Source: CAVUFH01 sp963740835 (GTDB taxonomy: Bacteria > Actinomycetota > Acidimicrobiia > IMCC26256 > PALSA-610). Taken from it: a stretch of DNA of 64,000 bases. The stretch lies in assembly GCA_963740835.1 (NCBI GenBank), contig CAVUFH010000002.1:124001-188000 (forward strand). The letters are read 5' to 3'. The notes beneath the pieces are model-generated. The model saw only the letters and a list, made by a program, of their open reading frames with translations. It ran no database searches and had not been told where the DNA came from. This document shows, in pieces, positions 23,647 to 32,301 of this stretch; position 1 is the stretch's first letter, and each line of letters starts with the position of its first letter. Made by a program: the position numbers and the translations under genes.

Positions 23647-24786
23647 GTGCCAGGAACCGAGTCGGTGATCGAACGGTGGCGGCGGGTGCCACCGCTCGCG
23701 GCCGATGCGCTGATCGCGCTCGTCGTCGCGGTCGTGACGGTCATCACGGTCGTGATGAACGATCGGCAGGACTCCGGTGTGACGATGAAGCCCTGGGCGT
23801 GGTTGCTGCTCGCAACGGAACTCGTGCCGTTGGTGTGGCGGCGCTCCTTCCCAGTCGTCGTGATGGTCGTTTCGGTTGCCGCGGCGCTGTTGTACGGAGC
23901 CGCGCACCTGCCCGATCCGCCGATCATGTTCGCGCCGCTCCTCGCGACGTACTCGGCCGCCGCGTACGCGCCACGCCGCTGGTTGGTGCCGATCATCGTG
24001 GCGCTGACCCTCGGCGGCGCGGCGTCGCTCACGTTCGGAGACGAGTCGGACATCGCCGACATCGCCGTGGGATTCTTCACGGGCGTCTCGGCGTGGATCA
24101 TCGGCGTCACGATGCGGAACCAGCGCGAACAGGCGAGCTGGCTCGAAGCGCAGCGCGCGGACGATGCGCGCCGTGCCGCCATGGGGGAGCGGTTGGCGAT
24201 CGCCCGGGACCTGCACGACATCGTGGCGCACCACGTCAGTGTGATTGCAGTGCAGGCCGAGGGCGCGCAGTCGGTGCTCGAGTCGCGACCCGATCGCGCG
24301 GGCCGGGCGATGGCCGACGTCGCCGACACCGCGCGCACCGCACTCGCGGAGCTGCGACGGATGCTGAGTGTGTTGCGGTCGGACGGCGGTGTCGCGCCGC
24401 AGCCGGGCCTGGAGACGATCGACGAGTTGGTCGACTCGGTGCGGCGGGCGGGCATGGATGTGCGGTTGACACGCCCGGACGATGCCCATGGCGCTGCCGG
24501 CGTCGATGCCGTCGCCGGACTGACCGCGTATCGCGTCGTGCAGGAGGCGCTCACCAACGTGCTGAAGCACGCGGGACCCTGTGCGACGGACGTCTCCGTT
24601 GCGGTGCGCGATGACGCGGTGGTGGTGGCCGTGATCGATGACGGGCGCGGGCCGGGTGTCGCGAATGGCGGACATGGGCTCATTGGCATGCGCGAACGTG
24701 TCGCGACGCTGGGCGGCACGCTGGAAGCCGGCGCGGGTGATCACGGCGGGTTCGCGGTGCGGGCGTGGCTGCCGCGCGCGCCGTGA
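23647..24786 (+). CDS. Sensor histidine kinase, NarL/LiaS-type (HisKA_3)
   Basis: Membrane kinase (379 aa). The first 155 residues hold four to five helices without a large outside domain, so the signal is probably sensed in or near the membrane. HisKA_3 follows with ERLAIARDLHDIVAHHVSVI (phosphorylated His190), then the ATPase domain: N-box QEALTNVLKHAG, G1 VIDDGRGPG and G2 GHGLIGMRERV. The stop overlaps the response-regulator start (GTGA), so the pair forms one two-component system. The downstream MMPL transporter is a candidate target. Confidence 0.92.
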   Translation: MPGTESVIERWRRVPPLAADALIALVVAVVTVITVVMNDRQDSGVTMKPWAWLLLATELVPLVWRRSFPVVVMVVSVAAALLYGAAHLPDPPIMFAPLLATYSAAAYAPRRWLVPIIVALTLGGAASLTFGDESDIADIAVGFFTGVSAWIIGVTMRNQREQASWLEAQRADDARRAAMGERLAIARDLHDIVAHHVSVIAVQAEGAQSVLESRPDRAGRAMADVADTARTALAELRRMLSVLRSDGGVAPQPGLETIDELVDSVRRAGMDVRLTRPDDAHGAAGVDAVAGLTAYRVVQEALTNVLKHAGPCATDVSVAVRDDAVVVAVIDDGRGPGVANGGHGLIGMRERVATLGGTLEAGAGDHGGFAVRAWLPRAP

Positions 24787-25451
24787 TCCGCGTCGTCGTC
24801 GCTGACGATCAGGAGCTGGTGCGCAGTGGCTTCGCGATGATGCTCGACGCCCAAGGGGACATCGAGGTGGTCGGCGAAGCCGCAGACGGTGAGGACGCGA
24901 TCGCGGTCGCACGGCGCGTCGCCGCGGACGTCGTGCTGATGGATGTGCGCATGCCGCGCATGGACGGGATCGAAGCGACGCGGCGCTTGGCGGGACCTGA
25001 CGTGGTGGCACCGGTGAAGGTTGTCATCCTGACGACATTCGACCTCGACGAGTACGTGTTCGACGCGTTGCGTGCGGGCGCGAGTGGCTTCCTGCTGAAG
25101 GACGTGCGGCGCGAGGACCTCGTACACGCGGTGCGTGTGGTCGCGGCGGGCGAAGCGTTGCTCGCGCCTTCGATCACCCGGCGCCTGATCGAGGACTACG
25201 CGTCGCGACCGGTCAACACACCGGCCGCCGACATCGGCGCGCTCACACCACGCGAACGCGAGGTGCTCGAGCTGATCGGGCAGGGCGCCAACAACACCGA
25301 GATCGGGACCGCGTTGGTGGTGTCCGAAGCGACCGTGAAGACCCACGTGGGGCGGGTGCTGATGAAGCTCGGGCTCCGCGACCGGATCCACGCGGTGATC
25401 TACGCGTACGAGGCCGGTATCGTGGGTCCGACCACGGGCGGACGCGGCTGA
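24783..25451 (+). CDS. NarL/FixJ-family response regulator
   Basis: Partner of the kinase just upstream (222 aa). Receiver domain (1-120) with the acidic pair near residues 8-9, the phosphoacceptor Asp54 in VLMDVRMPRMDG, Thr in ILTTF, and Lys in LLKDVRRED. The LuxR-type HTH (about 150-212) has LTPREREVLELIGQGANNTE and VSEATVKTHVGRVLMKLGL. The GTG at 24783 overlaps the kinase stop and is preferred to the open start at 24765. It likely regulates its own operon and/or the membrane transporter 50 bp downstream. Confidence 0.92.
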   Translation: MIRVVVADDQELVRSGFAMMLDAQGDIEVVGEAADGEDAIAVARRVAADVVLMDVRMPRMDGIEATRRLAGPDVVAPVKVVILTTFDLDEYVFDALRAGASGFLLKDVRREDLVHAVRVVAAGEALLAPSITRRLIEDYASRPVNTPAADIGALTPREREVLELIGQGANNTEIGTALVVSEATVKTHVGRVLMKLGLRDRIHAVIYAYEAGIVGPTTGGRG

Positions 25452-25501
25452 TCGCACCAGCGTCCGACGACTTCTCTGCGGGATCGGCGCACCCTCGGCG
25501 C

Positions 25502-27598
25502 ATGCTTCAACTTCTGACATCCATCGCGTTGCGCCGGCCGCGTCTCGTCCTGTTCGCGTGGGTCGTCATCGCTGCGCTCGGCATCGTCGCGACCGGCGCG
25601 CTGTTCTCGTCGCTCGACACCGATCTCAACAGCCCGTCGTCGTTCGAGTCCGAACAGGTCGGTCACCGCCTCGACCAGCTCGATCCACATGGCGGTTCCG
25701 TTGCCGCGATCGTCGAGGGTGCGCAAGTGCCCGACGCGACGATCGCCGAACTGCGAGCGACGCCCGGTGTCGCGTCGGTTCAGCACGGTCCGAGCTCGGA
25801 TGGCGAAGCGATCGGTATCGGCGTCGAGCTGAAGCCGAACTTGAGTGACGGTGCGGAGGATCGGGGGGTGTCGACCGTCGCGACGACACTGCGCGGCATC
25901 GACGCGCCCAAGGTCCTCGTCGGCGGCGAGCTGCTCATCGACCGCGAGTTCTCGGACCGCGCCGAGAAGGACGCGCAGCGCGCCGAGCTGATCTCACTCC
26001 CGATCGCGATCGTCGTCATGGCGATCGTGTTCGGCGGGATCGTCGCCGCGAGTCTGCCGCTCGCGCTCGCGTTCGGTGGTGTCTTCGCGACGATGATCGC
26101 GTTGGGCGCAGTCGCGTCCGTCACCGACGTGTCGCTCTACGCGCTGAACGTCGTGATGATGTTGGGCATCGGGCTCGGCATCGACTACGGCCTGCTGATG
26201 GTCAGCCGGTTCCGCGAGGAGCGCGGCGCCGGTTTCGACGTTCCCGACGCGGTCCGTCGCACCATGGCGAGCAGCGGCCGCACGGTCGTGTTCTCCGCGT
26301 GCACGGTCGCGACCGCGCTGTCGAGCCTGTTCGTGTTCCAGGACGCGACGATGCGCTCCCTCGGGATCGCGGGCATCACGGTCGTGCTCGCCTGCATGAC
26401 CGCCGCGGTCACGTTGCTCCCGGCGCTCCTCGGCCGGTTCGGGCACCGCCTCGGCGTGGCCACGAAGCCCACCGATGAAGGCTTCTTCGCCCGTCTGGCC
26501 CGCCTCATCAGTCGGCGCGCCGGCTTCGTAGTCGTGCTCGTCTCGTTGGTGCTGCTCGTGCTCGCGGCGCCGTTCCTCAACGCCCGCTTCGACAACCTCG
26601 ACGTGCGCGCGCTCCCGAAGTCGTCCGAGACCCGGCAGGTCGCCGAGGCGGTCGATCAACGCTTCCCGGGCGTCACCCAGGAGCCGGTGTGGGCGATCGC
26701 CTACACCGACCGTGACGACCCCGCGGTCGCCGAGTTCGTCCGTGACGTACAAGACCTCGACGGTGTCCGCACCGCGGAGATCAGCGACATCTCACGTGCT
26801 GGTCTGACCGCGATCCGAGTATCCGCCGACGGTGAGACCAACGGGCCGATCTCCGAACGCGTCGTCAGCGAGGTTCGGGCTGTCGACGCGCCGTTCCGTT
26901 TCCAGGTCGGGGGCGATCCCGCCGAGACGGTTGACTACCGCCACGGACTCGAAGCGCGTCTGCCGTTCGCAATCGCGATCGTCGTCATCACGACGTTCAT
27001 CCTGCTGTTCCTCATGACGGGCTCGGTGGTGCTGCCGTTCAAGGCGATCATCATGAACGTGCTGTCGCTCGGCGCCACGTTCGGCGCGCTCGTGTGGATC
27101 TTCCAGGACGGCCATCTCGCGAACCTGCTCGGCTTCGACCCACCTGGCGCGCTCGACCTGATCATGCCCGTGGTCGTGTTCGTGTTCGCGTTCGGGCTGT
27201 CGATGGACTACGAGGTCTTCATGCTCGCCCGGATCAAGGAGGCCTACGACGAGACCGGCGACAACGACGGCGCCGTCGCGATCGGCCTCCAACGATCGGG
27301 CAAGATCATCACGTCCGCCGCGCTTCTCATCGTCATCGTGTTCGCGGGGTTCACCGCGGGCGAGATCGTCGCGATGAAGCAATTGGGTCTCGGCCTCGCG
27401 CTCGCCGTCATCATCGACGCCACCATCGTCCGCTGCCTACTCGTGCCCGCCACCATGAAGCTGATGGGCAAGTGGAACTGGTGGGCACCGAAATCCCTCG
27501 CGCGCCTACACGCCCGCTTCGGTCTCCACGAGACCCTCCCGCCGCCCGCGCCGGATGAAGGTTCCGTGGAGATCGCCGCGGATGCCGTCAGGGTCTGA
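25502..27598 (+). CDS. MMPL/RND-type membrane transporter
   Basis: A 698-residue transporter with two repeats of one helix, an outside loop, then five helices, about 12 helices in all. Helix-bearing blocks GLGIDYGLLMVSRFREER and FGLSMDYEVFMLARIKEAYD are the paired MMPL signatures, with the Asp-Tyr residues used for proton coupling. Relatives export lipids or drugs in actinobacteria. The outside loops are short compared with mycobacterial MmpL3. It follows the two-component system in the same direction, which makes regulation by it likely. Substrate unknown. Confidence 0.88.
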   Translation: MLQLLTSIALRRPRLVLFAWVVIAALGIVATGALFSSLDTDLNSPSSFESEQVGHRLDQLDPHGGSVAAIVEGAQVPDATIAELRATPGVASVQHGPSSDGEAIGIGVELKPNLSDGAEDRGVSTVATTLRGIDAPKVLVGGELLIDREFSDRAEKDAQRAELISLPIAIVVMAIVFGGIVAASLPLALAFGGVFATMIALGAVASVTDVSLYALNVVMMLGIGLGIDYGLLMVSRFREERGAGFDVPDAVRRTMASSGRTVVFSACTVATALSSLFVFQDATMRSLGIAGITVVLACMTAAVTLLPALLGRFGHRLGVATKPTDEGFFARLARLISRRAGFVVVLVSLVLLVLAAPFLNARFDNLDVRALPKSSETRQVAEAVDQRFPGVTQEPVWAIAYTDRDDPAVAEFVRDVQDLDGVRTAEISDISRAGLTAIRVSADGETNGPISERVVSEVRAVDAPFRFQVGGDPAETVDYRHGLEARLPFAIAIVVITTFILLFLMTGSVVLPFKAIIMNVLSLGATFGALVWIFQDGHLANLLGFDPPGALDLIMPVVVFVFAFGLSMDYEVFMLARIKEAYDETGDNDGAVAIGLQRSGKIITSAALLIVIVFAGFTAGEIVAMKQLGLGLALAVIIDATIVRCLLVPATMKLMGKWNWWAPKSLARLHARFGLHETLPPPAPDEGSVEIAADAVRV

Positions 27599-27622
27599 GC
27601 CGGGGTTGGTACGTTCGCACGC

Positions 27623-28342
27623 GTGGTCCACCTCGATCCGGATCGGATGCCGGCACACGTGGCGCTCGTCATGGACGGCAACGGGCGGTGGGCACAGCAG
27701 CGCGGCCTGAAACGCACCGACGGGCACGCAGCGGGGGAGGAAGCGCTCTTCGACACGGTCGAGGGCGGCCTCGAGATCGGCCTGTCGTGGATGACCGTGT
27801 TCGCGTTCTCGACCGAGAACTGGCGGCGTCCGCTCGACGAGGTGCGGTACCTCATGAACTTCAACGAGCGCCTGCTCGTGTCGCGTCGCGAGGAGCTGCA
27901 CGAGAAGGGTGTGCGCGTCCGGTTCATCGGCCGGCGCGGCGGTCGGGTGCCGGCGCGGGTCCGGCGGCGCATCGAGGAGACCGAGGAGCTGACGCGCCAC
28001 AACACGACGATGACGCTCGCGTTCGCGTTCAACTACGGGTCACGCGCCGAGCTCGTCGACGCCGCGCAGGCGATCGCCCGCGAGGTGAAGGCGGGCCGGC
28101 TCAACCCTGAGAAGGTCGACGAGCGCACGCTGACCCGCCATCTGTACGCGCCCGACATGCCGGATCCGGACCTGCTGGTACGCACGTCCGGCGAGTTCCG
28201 GATCTCGAACTACCTCTTGTGGCAGCTCGCGTACGCCGAGCTCTCTTTCACCGACGTGCTGTGGCCCGACTTCCGGCGGGAGCACTTGTTCGACGCGATC
28301 GCCGAGTACCAGAAGCGCGAACGCCGCTTCGGCTCGCTCTGA
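27623..28342 (+). CDS. uppS: Isoprenyl (polyprenyl) diphosphate synthase, cis type
   Basis: Makes the long cis-polyprenyl diphosphate used as carrier lipid for peptidoglycan and other wall polymers (239 aa). Motifs in order: VMDGNGRWAQQRG with the catalytic Asp, TVFAFSTENWRRP, RTSGEFRISNYLLWQLAY, and FTDVLWPDF. The GTG at 27623 lies 7 nt behind a TACGTT -10 box (27610-27615), so the message is probably leaderless. It is followed by a hairpin terminator. Confidence 0.93.
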   Translation: MVHLDPDRMPAHVALVMDGNGRWAQQRGLKRTDGHAAGEEALFDTVEGGLEIGLSWMTVFAFSTENWRRPLDEVRYLMNFNERLLVSRREELHEKGVRVRFIGRRGGRVPARVRRRIEETEELTRHNTTMTLAFAFNYGSRAELVDAAQAIAREVKAGRLNPEKVDERTLTRHLYAPDMPDPDLLVRTSGEFRISNYLLWQLAYAELSFTDVLWPDFRREHLFDAIAEYQKRERRFGSL

Positions 28343-28347
28343 CCGAA

Positions 28348-28392
28348 CTTGCGTGACTTCTCCCCCTGCAACGGTGGGAGAACTCACGCAAG
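28348..28392. terminator. Bidirectional hairpin between uppS and the phosphatase gene
   Basis: CTTGCGTGA (28348-28356) pairs with TCACGCAAG (28384-28392), and TTCTCCC (28358-28364) with GGGAGAA (28376-28382), with one C-C mismatch and an 11-nt loop. It lies between the stops of two convergent genes. No long U tract. Confidence 0.7.
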
Positions 28393-28397
28393 CACGC

Positions 28398-28934
28398 TCA
28401 TGGGAGCGTGTACTCCCACCCCTCCTGCCAGGCGAAGTCCGCGTCGACGAGGTCTTCGAGCGGCGTGCCGTTGCAGAAGTGCTCGAGTCCCCATCGGGTC
28501 GCGACATGGCCGATCACGAGGACGCGCCGGCCGTCCCAACGCGTCGGCAGGTCGGTGAGGAACCTCCCGACGCGCGCGACGGCCTGGCGCCAGCTCTCGC
28601 CGTTGGGATACGGCTCGTCGAGATAGCGGGCGCGGTCGACGTGCAGGTCGCTCGCGGGGATGCGCGTCAGGGCGCCGTAGTCGCATTCGCGCAGACGCCA
28701 GTCGAGGAGGATCGGGAACGGGAGCCCTTCGAACGCGAGCACCGCGGTTTCGAGTGCGCGGTGGAGATCCGAGCTGAACACGGTGTGTATTCCGTTGTCG
28801 CGGCGGCGCGTCCCGAGCTCGTGCGCGAGCTCCCGGCCCTCGGCCGACAACGGGCCGTGCGTCCACCCGCTCGCGAGGCCGGCGGCGTTGTCCTCGCTGA
28901 GCGAGTGCGTCTCGAACACGACGTGAACGGGCAT
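28398..28934 (-). CDS. Histidine phosphatase superfamily protein with an ETH motif
   Basis: A 178-residue phosphoglycerate-mutase-like protein. The nucleophile His sits in VVFETHSLSEDNAAG (about 4-18); the usual RHG is replaced by ETH, so the first phosphate-binding Arg is absent. The second motif, SSDLHRALETAVLAF, gives another Arg, and the later GHVATRWGLEHF supplies the second catalytic His. Substrate unknown; phosphatase activity is plausible but may be altered by the lost Arg. ATG at 28934. It converges with uppS and is divergent from recO with 45 bp between them. Confidence 0.82.
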   Translation of the reverse strand: MPVHVVFETHSLSEDNAAGLASGWTHGPLSAEGRELAHELGTRRRDNGIHTVFSSDLHRALETAVLAFEGLPFPILLDWRLRECDYGALTRIPASDLHVDRARYLDEPYPNGESWRQAVARVGRFLTDLPTRWDGRRVLVIGHVATRWGLEHFCNGTPLEDLVDADFAWQEGWEYTLP

Positions 28935-28979
28935 GGTTCGGATGCTCGCAGACCCAAAGGGAATTACACTGGCGTAACT

Positions 28980-29705
28980 ATGTCGGGTCTGTACCGGGGT
29001 GAAGGAGTCGTGCTGCGCACGATCAAGCTCGGTGAGGCCGACCGCATCGTCACCTTCATGACCCTCGGCCACGGCAAGGTGCGCGCGGTCGCGAAGGGGA
29101 TCCGCAAGACCACCTCCAAGTTCGGTGCTCGCCTCGAGCCGACGAGTCGGGTCGCGTTCCAGTGCTACCGGGGCCGCGAGCTCGATGTCGTCACCCAGGT
29201 CGAGACGATGGAGGCGAACCGGCACCTTCGGGAGGAGTACGCACTGCTCACGCACGCGATCCCGATGCTCGAAGCGGTCGACCAGGTCGCCCAGGAGCGC
29301 GAGCCCAACCCCGCGCTCTACCGCATGTTGACGGGCGCGTTGCGCACGTTGGGGGAGCGGCACAACCCGGTCGTCACGCCCGCGTTCTTCTGGAAGCTGC
29401 TCTCGCTCGAGGGCGTGCACCCGATGCTCGACGGCTGCGCGCGCTGCGGTCTCGGCGACGACGACACCGAACTGACGGCGTTCGATCTCGACGAGGGCGG
29501 CGCACTGTGCCGGCCGTGTGCCCGCGGCGCGGGCCGGGCGCTCAGCCCCGAAGCGCTCGTGCTGTTGCGGCGCATGCTCGGTGGCGGCCTGAACGGCGTG
29601 CTCGCCGAAGCGACGACGCACGCGTCGCACGAGGTCGAGCACCTCGGCATCCGGGCGCTCGAGCATCATGTCGAGCGGCGGCTGCGCTCGACCGCCCTCC
29701 TCTAG
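28980..29705 (+). CDS. recO: DNA repair protein RecO
   Basis: RecO (241 aa) helps load RecA onto gapped DNA and anneals single strands. The N-terminal OB fold begins LYRGEGVVLRTIKLGEADRI and continues to about residue 80; the C-terminal helical domain holds a zinc finger with CARC (about 158-161) and CRPC (about 179-182). The ATG at 28980 lies 9 nt behind a TACACT box (28965-28970). Gene order recO-glyS with uppS nearby is common in actinobacteria. Confidence 0.93.
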   Translation: MSGLYRGEGVVLRTIKLGEADRIVTFMTLGHGKVRAVAKGIRKTTSKFGARLEPTSRVAFQCYRGRELDVVTQVETMEANRHLREEYALLTHAIPMLEAVDQVAQEREPNPALYRMLTGALRTLGERHNPVVTPAFFWKLLSLEGVHPMLDGCARCGLGDDDTELTAFDLDEGGALCRPCARGAGRALSPEALVLLRRMLGGGLNGVLAEATTHASHEVEHLGIRALEHHVERRLRSTALL

Positions 29706-29758
29706 GGCTTCTATCAAGCCGAAATCGGGCGGACCGGACCGATAGCCTGGGAACTTCC

Positions 29759-29809
29759 ATGGCCGCCCCAGACTCGAAGCCGGACTCGAAGTACCCGATC
29801 CCAAGCTGA
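29759..29809 (+). other. Upstream ORF (16 codons) overlapping the glyS start
   Basis: ATG at 29759 gives MAAPDSKPDSKYPIPS and stops at TGA 29807-29809, sharing its last base with the first glyS ATG (TGATG). A TAGCCT box (29743-29748) ends 10 nt upstream. It may be a leader peptide whose translation feeds glyS. Alternatively it is the real N-terminus of GlyRS, separated by a small indel in the TACCCGATCCC stretch, since DPK-type residues match the repeat that follows. Confidence 0.45.
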
Positions 29810-29880
29810 TGGCCGACCCCAAGCTGATGGCCGACCCCAAGCTGATGGCCGACCCCAAGCTGATGGCCGACCCCAAGCTG
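29791..29880 (+). repeat. 18-bp tandem repeat carrying the glyS start codons
   Basis: Four identical ATGGCCGACCCCAAGCTG units (29809-29880) after one decayed unit (29791-29808). Each unit encodes MADPKL and opens with its own in-frame ATG; a fifth ATG follows at 29881, where conserved GlyRS sequence begins. Confidence 0.95.
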
Positions 29881-31179
29881 ATGGATCGCGTCGTCAACCT
29901 GGCGAAACGGCGCGGCCTCGTGTTCCCGTCCTCGGAGATATATGGCGGGTTCCGCTCCACCTGGGACTACGGCCCCCTCGGCGTGCTGCTCAAGCGCAAC
30001 GTCAAGGACGCGTGGTGGCGTTCGATGGTGCAGCTCCGAGACGACATCGTCGGCCTCGATGCCGCGATCCTCATGGCACCCCAGGTGTGGGAGGCGAGCG
30101 GCCACGTCGCGACCTTCACGGATCCGCTCGTCGACTGCAAGAACTGCAACGAGCGCTTCCGCGCCGACCACCTGCCCGAGTCGGGCGCGTGCCCGAACTG
30201 CGGCGCCAAGGGCAGCTTCACCGAGGCGCGCCAGTTCAACCTGATGTTCTCGACGCACGTCGGCCCGGTCGAGGACTCCTCCTCGATCGCGTACCTCCGG
30301 CCCGAGACCGCGCAGGGCATCTTCGTCAACTACAAGAACGTGCAGACGACGGCCCGCAAGAAGCCGCCCTTCGGCATCGCGCAGATCGGCAAGTCGTTCC
30401 GCAACGAGATCACGCCCGGCAACTTCATCTACCGGACACGCGAGTTCGAACAGATGGAGATGGAGTTCTTCGTGCCGCCCGAAGAGGGCGACAAGTGGTT
30501 CGAATACTGGGTGCAGCAGCGGTACCAGTGGTACATCGAGCACGGCATCCCCGAAGCTGCGCTGCGCATCCGTCCCCACGACGCCGAGGAGCTGTCGCAC
30601 TACTCCGCGTGCACCTCGGACGTCGAGTTCATGTATCCGTGGGGTTGGGGCGAGCTGGAAGGCATCGCCAACCGGGCCGACTACGACCTCACCCAGCACG
30701 CCAAGTTCTCGGGCGAGGACCTCACCTACTACGACCAGGAGCGCGAGCTCCACTACGTGCCGTACGTGGTGGAGCCCGCCGCGGGTGCCGATCGGGCCAC
30801 GCTCGCGTTCCTCCTCGCCGCCTACGACGAGGAGGAGGTGCGCGGCGAGAAGCGCACGGTGCTGCACCTGCACAACCGCCTGGCGCCGATCAAGGTCGCG
30901 GTGTTGCCGCTGTCGCGCAACGAGAAGCTCACGCCCACGGCCCGCGCGCTCGCCGACACGCTGCGCCCGCACTTCCAGGTCGACTTCGATGACGCGGGTG
31001 CGATCGGCCGCCGATACCGTCGGCAGGACGAAGTCGGCACGCCGTTGTGCGTCACCGTCGACTTCGACACCCTCGACGATGACGCGGTGACTGTGCGCGA
31101 CCGCGACACGATGGAACAAGCGCGTCTGCCGATCGCCGGTCTGCTCGGCGAACTGCGCGGCCGCCTCGCCCTCGACTGA
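29809..31179 (+). CDS. glyS: Glycyl-tRNA synthetase, homodimeric class II type
   Basis: Charges tRNA-Gly with glycine (up to 456 aa). Conserved sequence starts at the fifth ATG (29881, MDRVVNLAKRRGLVFPSSEI); the 24 residues before it are MADPKL repeats. Motif blocks: WDYGPLGVLLKRNV, a zinc-like pair CKNCNERF and CPNCGAKG, motif 2 FRNEITPGNFIYRTREFEQM, and the C-terminal anticodon domain KVAVLPLSRNEKLTPTARAL. Any of five ATGs could be used, so the annotated start is the longest possibility. The upstream ORF that ends at the first ATG may affect initiation. Confidence 0.95.
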   Translation: MADPKLMADPKLMADPKLMADPKLMDRVVNLAKRRGLVFPSSEIYGGFRSTWDYGPLGVLLKRNVKDAWWRSMVQLRDDIVGLDAAILMAPQVWEASGHVATFTDPLVDCKNCNERFRADHLPESGACPNCGAKGSFTEARQFNLMFSTHVGPVEDSSSIAYLRPETAQGIFVNYKNVQTTARKKPPFGIAQIGKSFRNEITPGNFIYRTREFEQMEMEFFVPPEEGDKWFEYWVQQRYQWYIEHGIPEAALRIRPHDAEELSHYSACTSDVEFMYPWGWGELEGIANRADYDLTQHAKFSGEDLTYYDQERELHYVPYVVEPAAGADRATLAFLLAAYDEEEVRGEKRTVLHLHNRLAPIKVAVLPLSRNEKLTPTARALADTLRPHFQVDFDDAGAIGRRYRRQDEVGTPLCVTVDFDTLDDDAVTVRDRDTMEQARLPIAGLLGELRGRLALD

Positions 31180-31203
31180 ACTCCGAAAGATGATCTCACG
31201 ACG

Positions 31204-32262
31204 ATGAGTAACAACGACGACTTCTACGCCCTGCTCGGCGTCGACAGCGACGCGCCGACCGGCGACATCCGTAGCGCGTACCGCGACAAGAAGGCCGCGC
31301 TCGGCGAGAAGGGCGACAAGACCGAGACCGCGCGGCTGAACAAGGCGTGGAACGTCCTCTCCGACCCGTACCAGCGCGGCCGCTACGACGAGCAGCGCGT
31401 GCGGGCCGCGGGCGGCGCCGCCGATGGCGACGGCGTCGAGGTGAGCACCAACGGTTCCGGAGGCGGCTCCCTCGAGCAGACGACCATCGACGCTCAGGCC
31501 GACGCACCGGTGCGCCGGCGCCTCTTCGAGCCGCGGCCGCGGCGACCGGGCAAGGAGATGGCGCCGCCCACGATCGAGTTGCCCGCCGGTACGACGTTCG
31601 CGCCGCAGCGCTCGCGCATCATCGCGATGGTCATCGACGTCTTCGTCATGATCGTGCTGCTGTTCGGTGTGCAAGCGGTCGTCGGAGACCGGCTGGTGGC
31701 CAGGTGGTACCCACAAGAACACGCGCAGTTGACGGCCATCACCGACGATCCGCCCGGCAATGCCAAGAGCGAGATCGACGCGCTCAAGGACAAGGCCGAC
31801 AAGAGCGACGACGCCGCCGACAAGGCCGAGAAGGACAAGGCCGACAACGCCGCATCGCTGCGCAAGACGGCCGATGCCGACAAGAAGGCGTTCGACGACA
31901 AGAACGATGAGATCGCGCGTCTGTCGAAGAAGGTCGCGCCGGCCGGCATCGTCGTGCTCGAAGGCATCATGCTCGCCTGTCTCGCGTACCTGGTCATCCC
32001 GAGCGCGATCATCGGGCAGACCCTCGGGAAGCGCATCCAGAAACTGCGCGTCATCCGGCTCGACGGATCGCCGCTGGGCTGGGGTGGTGCGCTGATCCGC
32101 TACGGCCTGATCATCCTCGCGACCAACGCCGCGCTGCTGTTCCCGATCCTCGGGGTCATCGGCATCGCGATCGTCTTCTTCTTCGTGCTGGGCTGGATGC
32201 GCAACCCGAACCGCATGGGTCTCCAGGACAAGGTCGCGAAGACCATTGTCGTCGAGGCCTAG
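31204..32262 (+). CDS. RDD membrane protein with an N-terminal J-like domain
   Basis: An uncommon 352-residue architecture. Residues 6-65 resemble a J-domain (DFYALLGVDSDAPTGDIRSA, then LNKAWNVLSDPYQRGRYDEQ) but the HPD tripeptide is missing, so DnaK stimulation is not expected. After an Arg/Pro linker, an RDD-type membrane domain starts at about 138 (RIIAMVIDVFVMIVLLFGVQ). A Lys/Asp/Ala-rich coiled coil (about 190-240, KADKSDDAADKAEKDKADNA) interrupts the membrane domain before the last helices (from about 243). It follows glyS by 24 bp. Function unknown; a membrane scaffold is a guess. Confidence 0.75.
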   Translation: MSNNDDFYALLGVDSDAPTGDIRSAYRDKKAALGEKGDKTETARLNKAWNVLSDPYQRGRYDEQRVRAAGGAADGDGVEVSTNGSGGGSLEQTTIDAQADAPVRRRLFEPRPRRPGKEMAPPTIELPAGTTFAPQRSRIIAMVIDVFVMIVLLFGVQAVVGDRLVARWYPQEHAQLTAITDDPPGNAKSEIDALKDKADKSDDAADKAEKDKADNAASLRKTADADKKAFDDKNDEIARLSKKVAPAGIVVLEGIMLACLAYLVIPSAIIGQTLGKRIQKLRVIRLDGSPLGWGGALIRYGLIILATNAALLFPILGVIGIAIVFFFVLGWMRNPNRMGLQDKVAKTIVVEA

Positions 32263-32301
32263 AAAACTGATGCATCCGCGCCGCGTCCCGGAGGATCTGT
32301 G

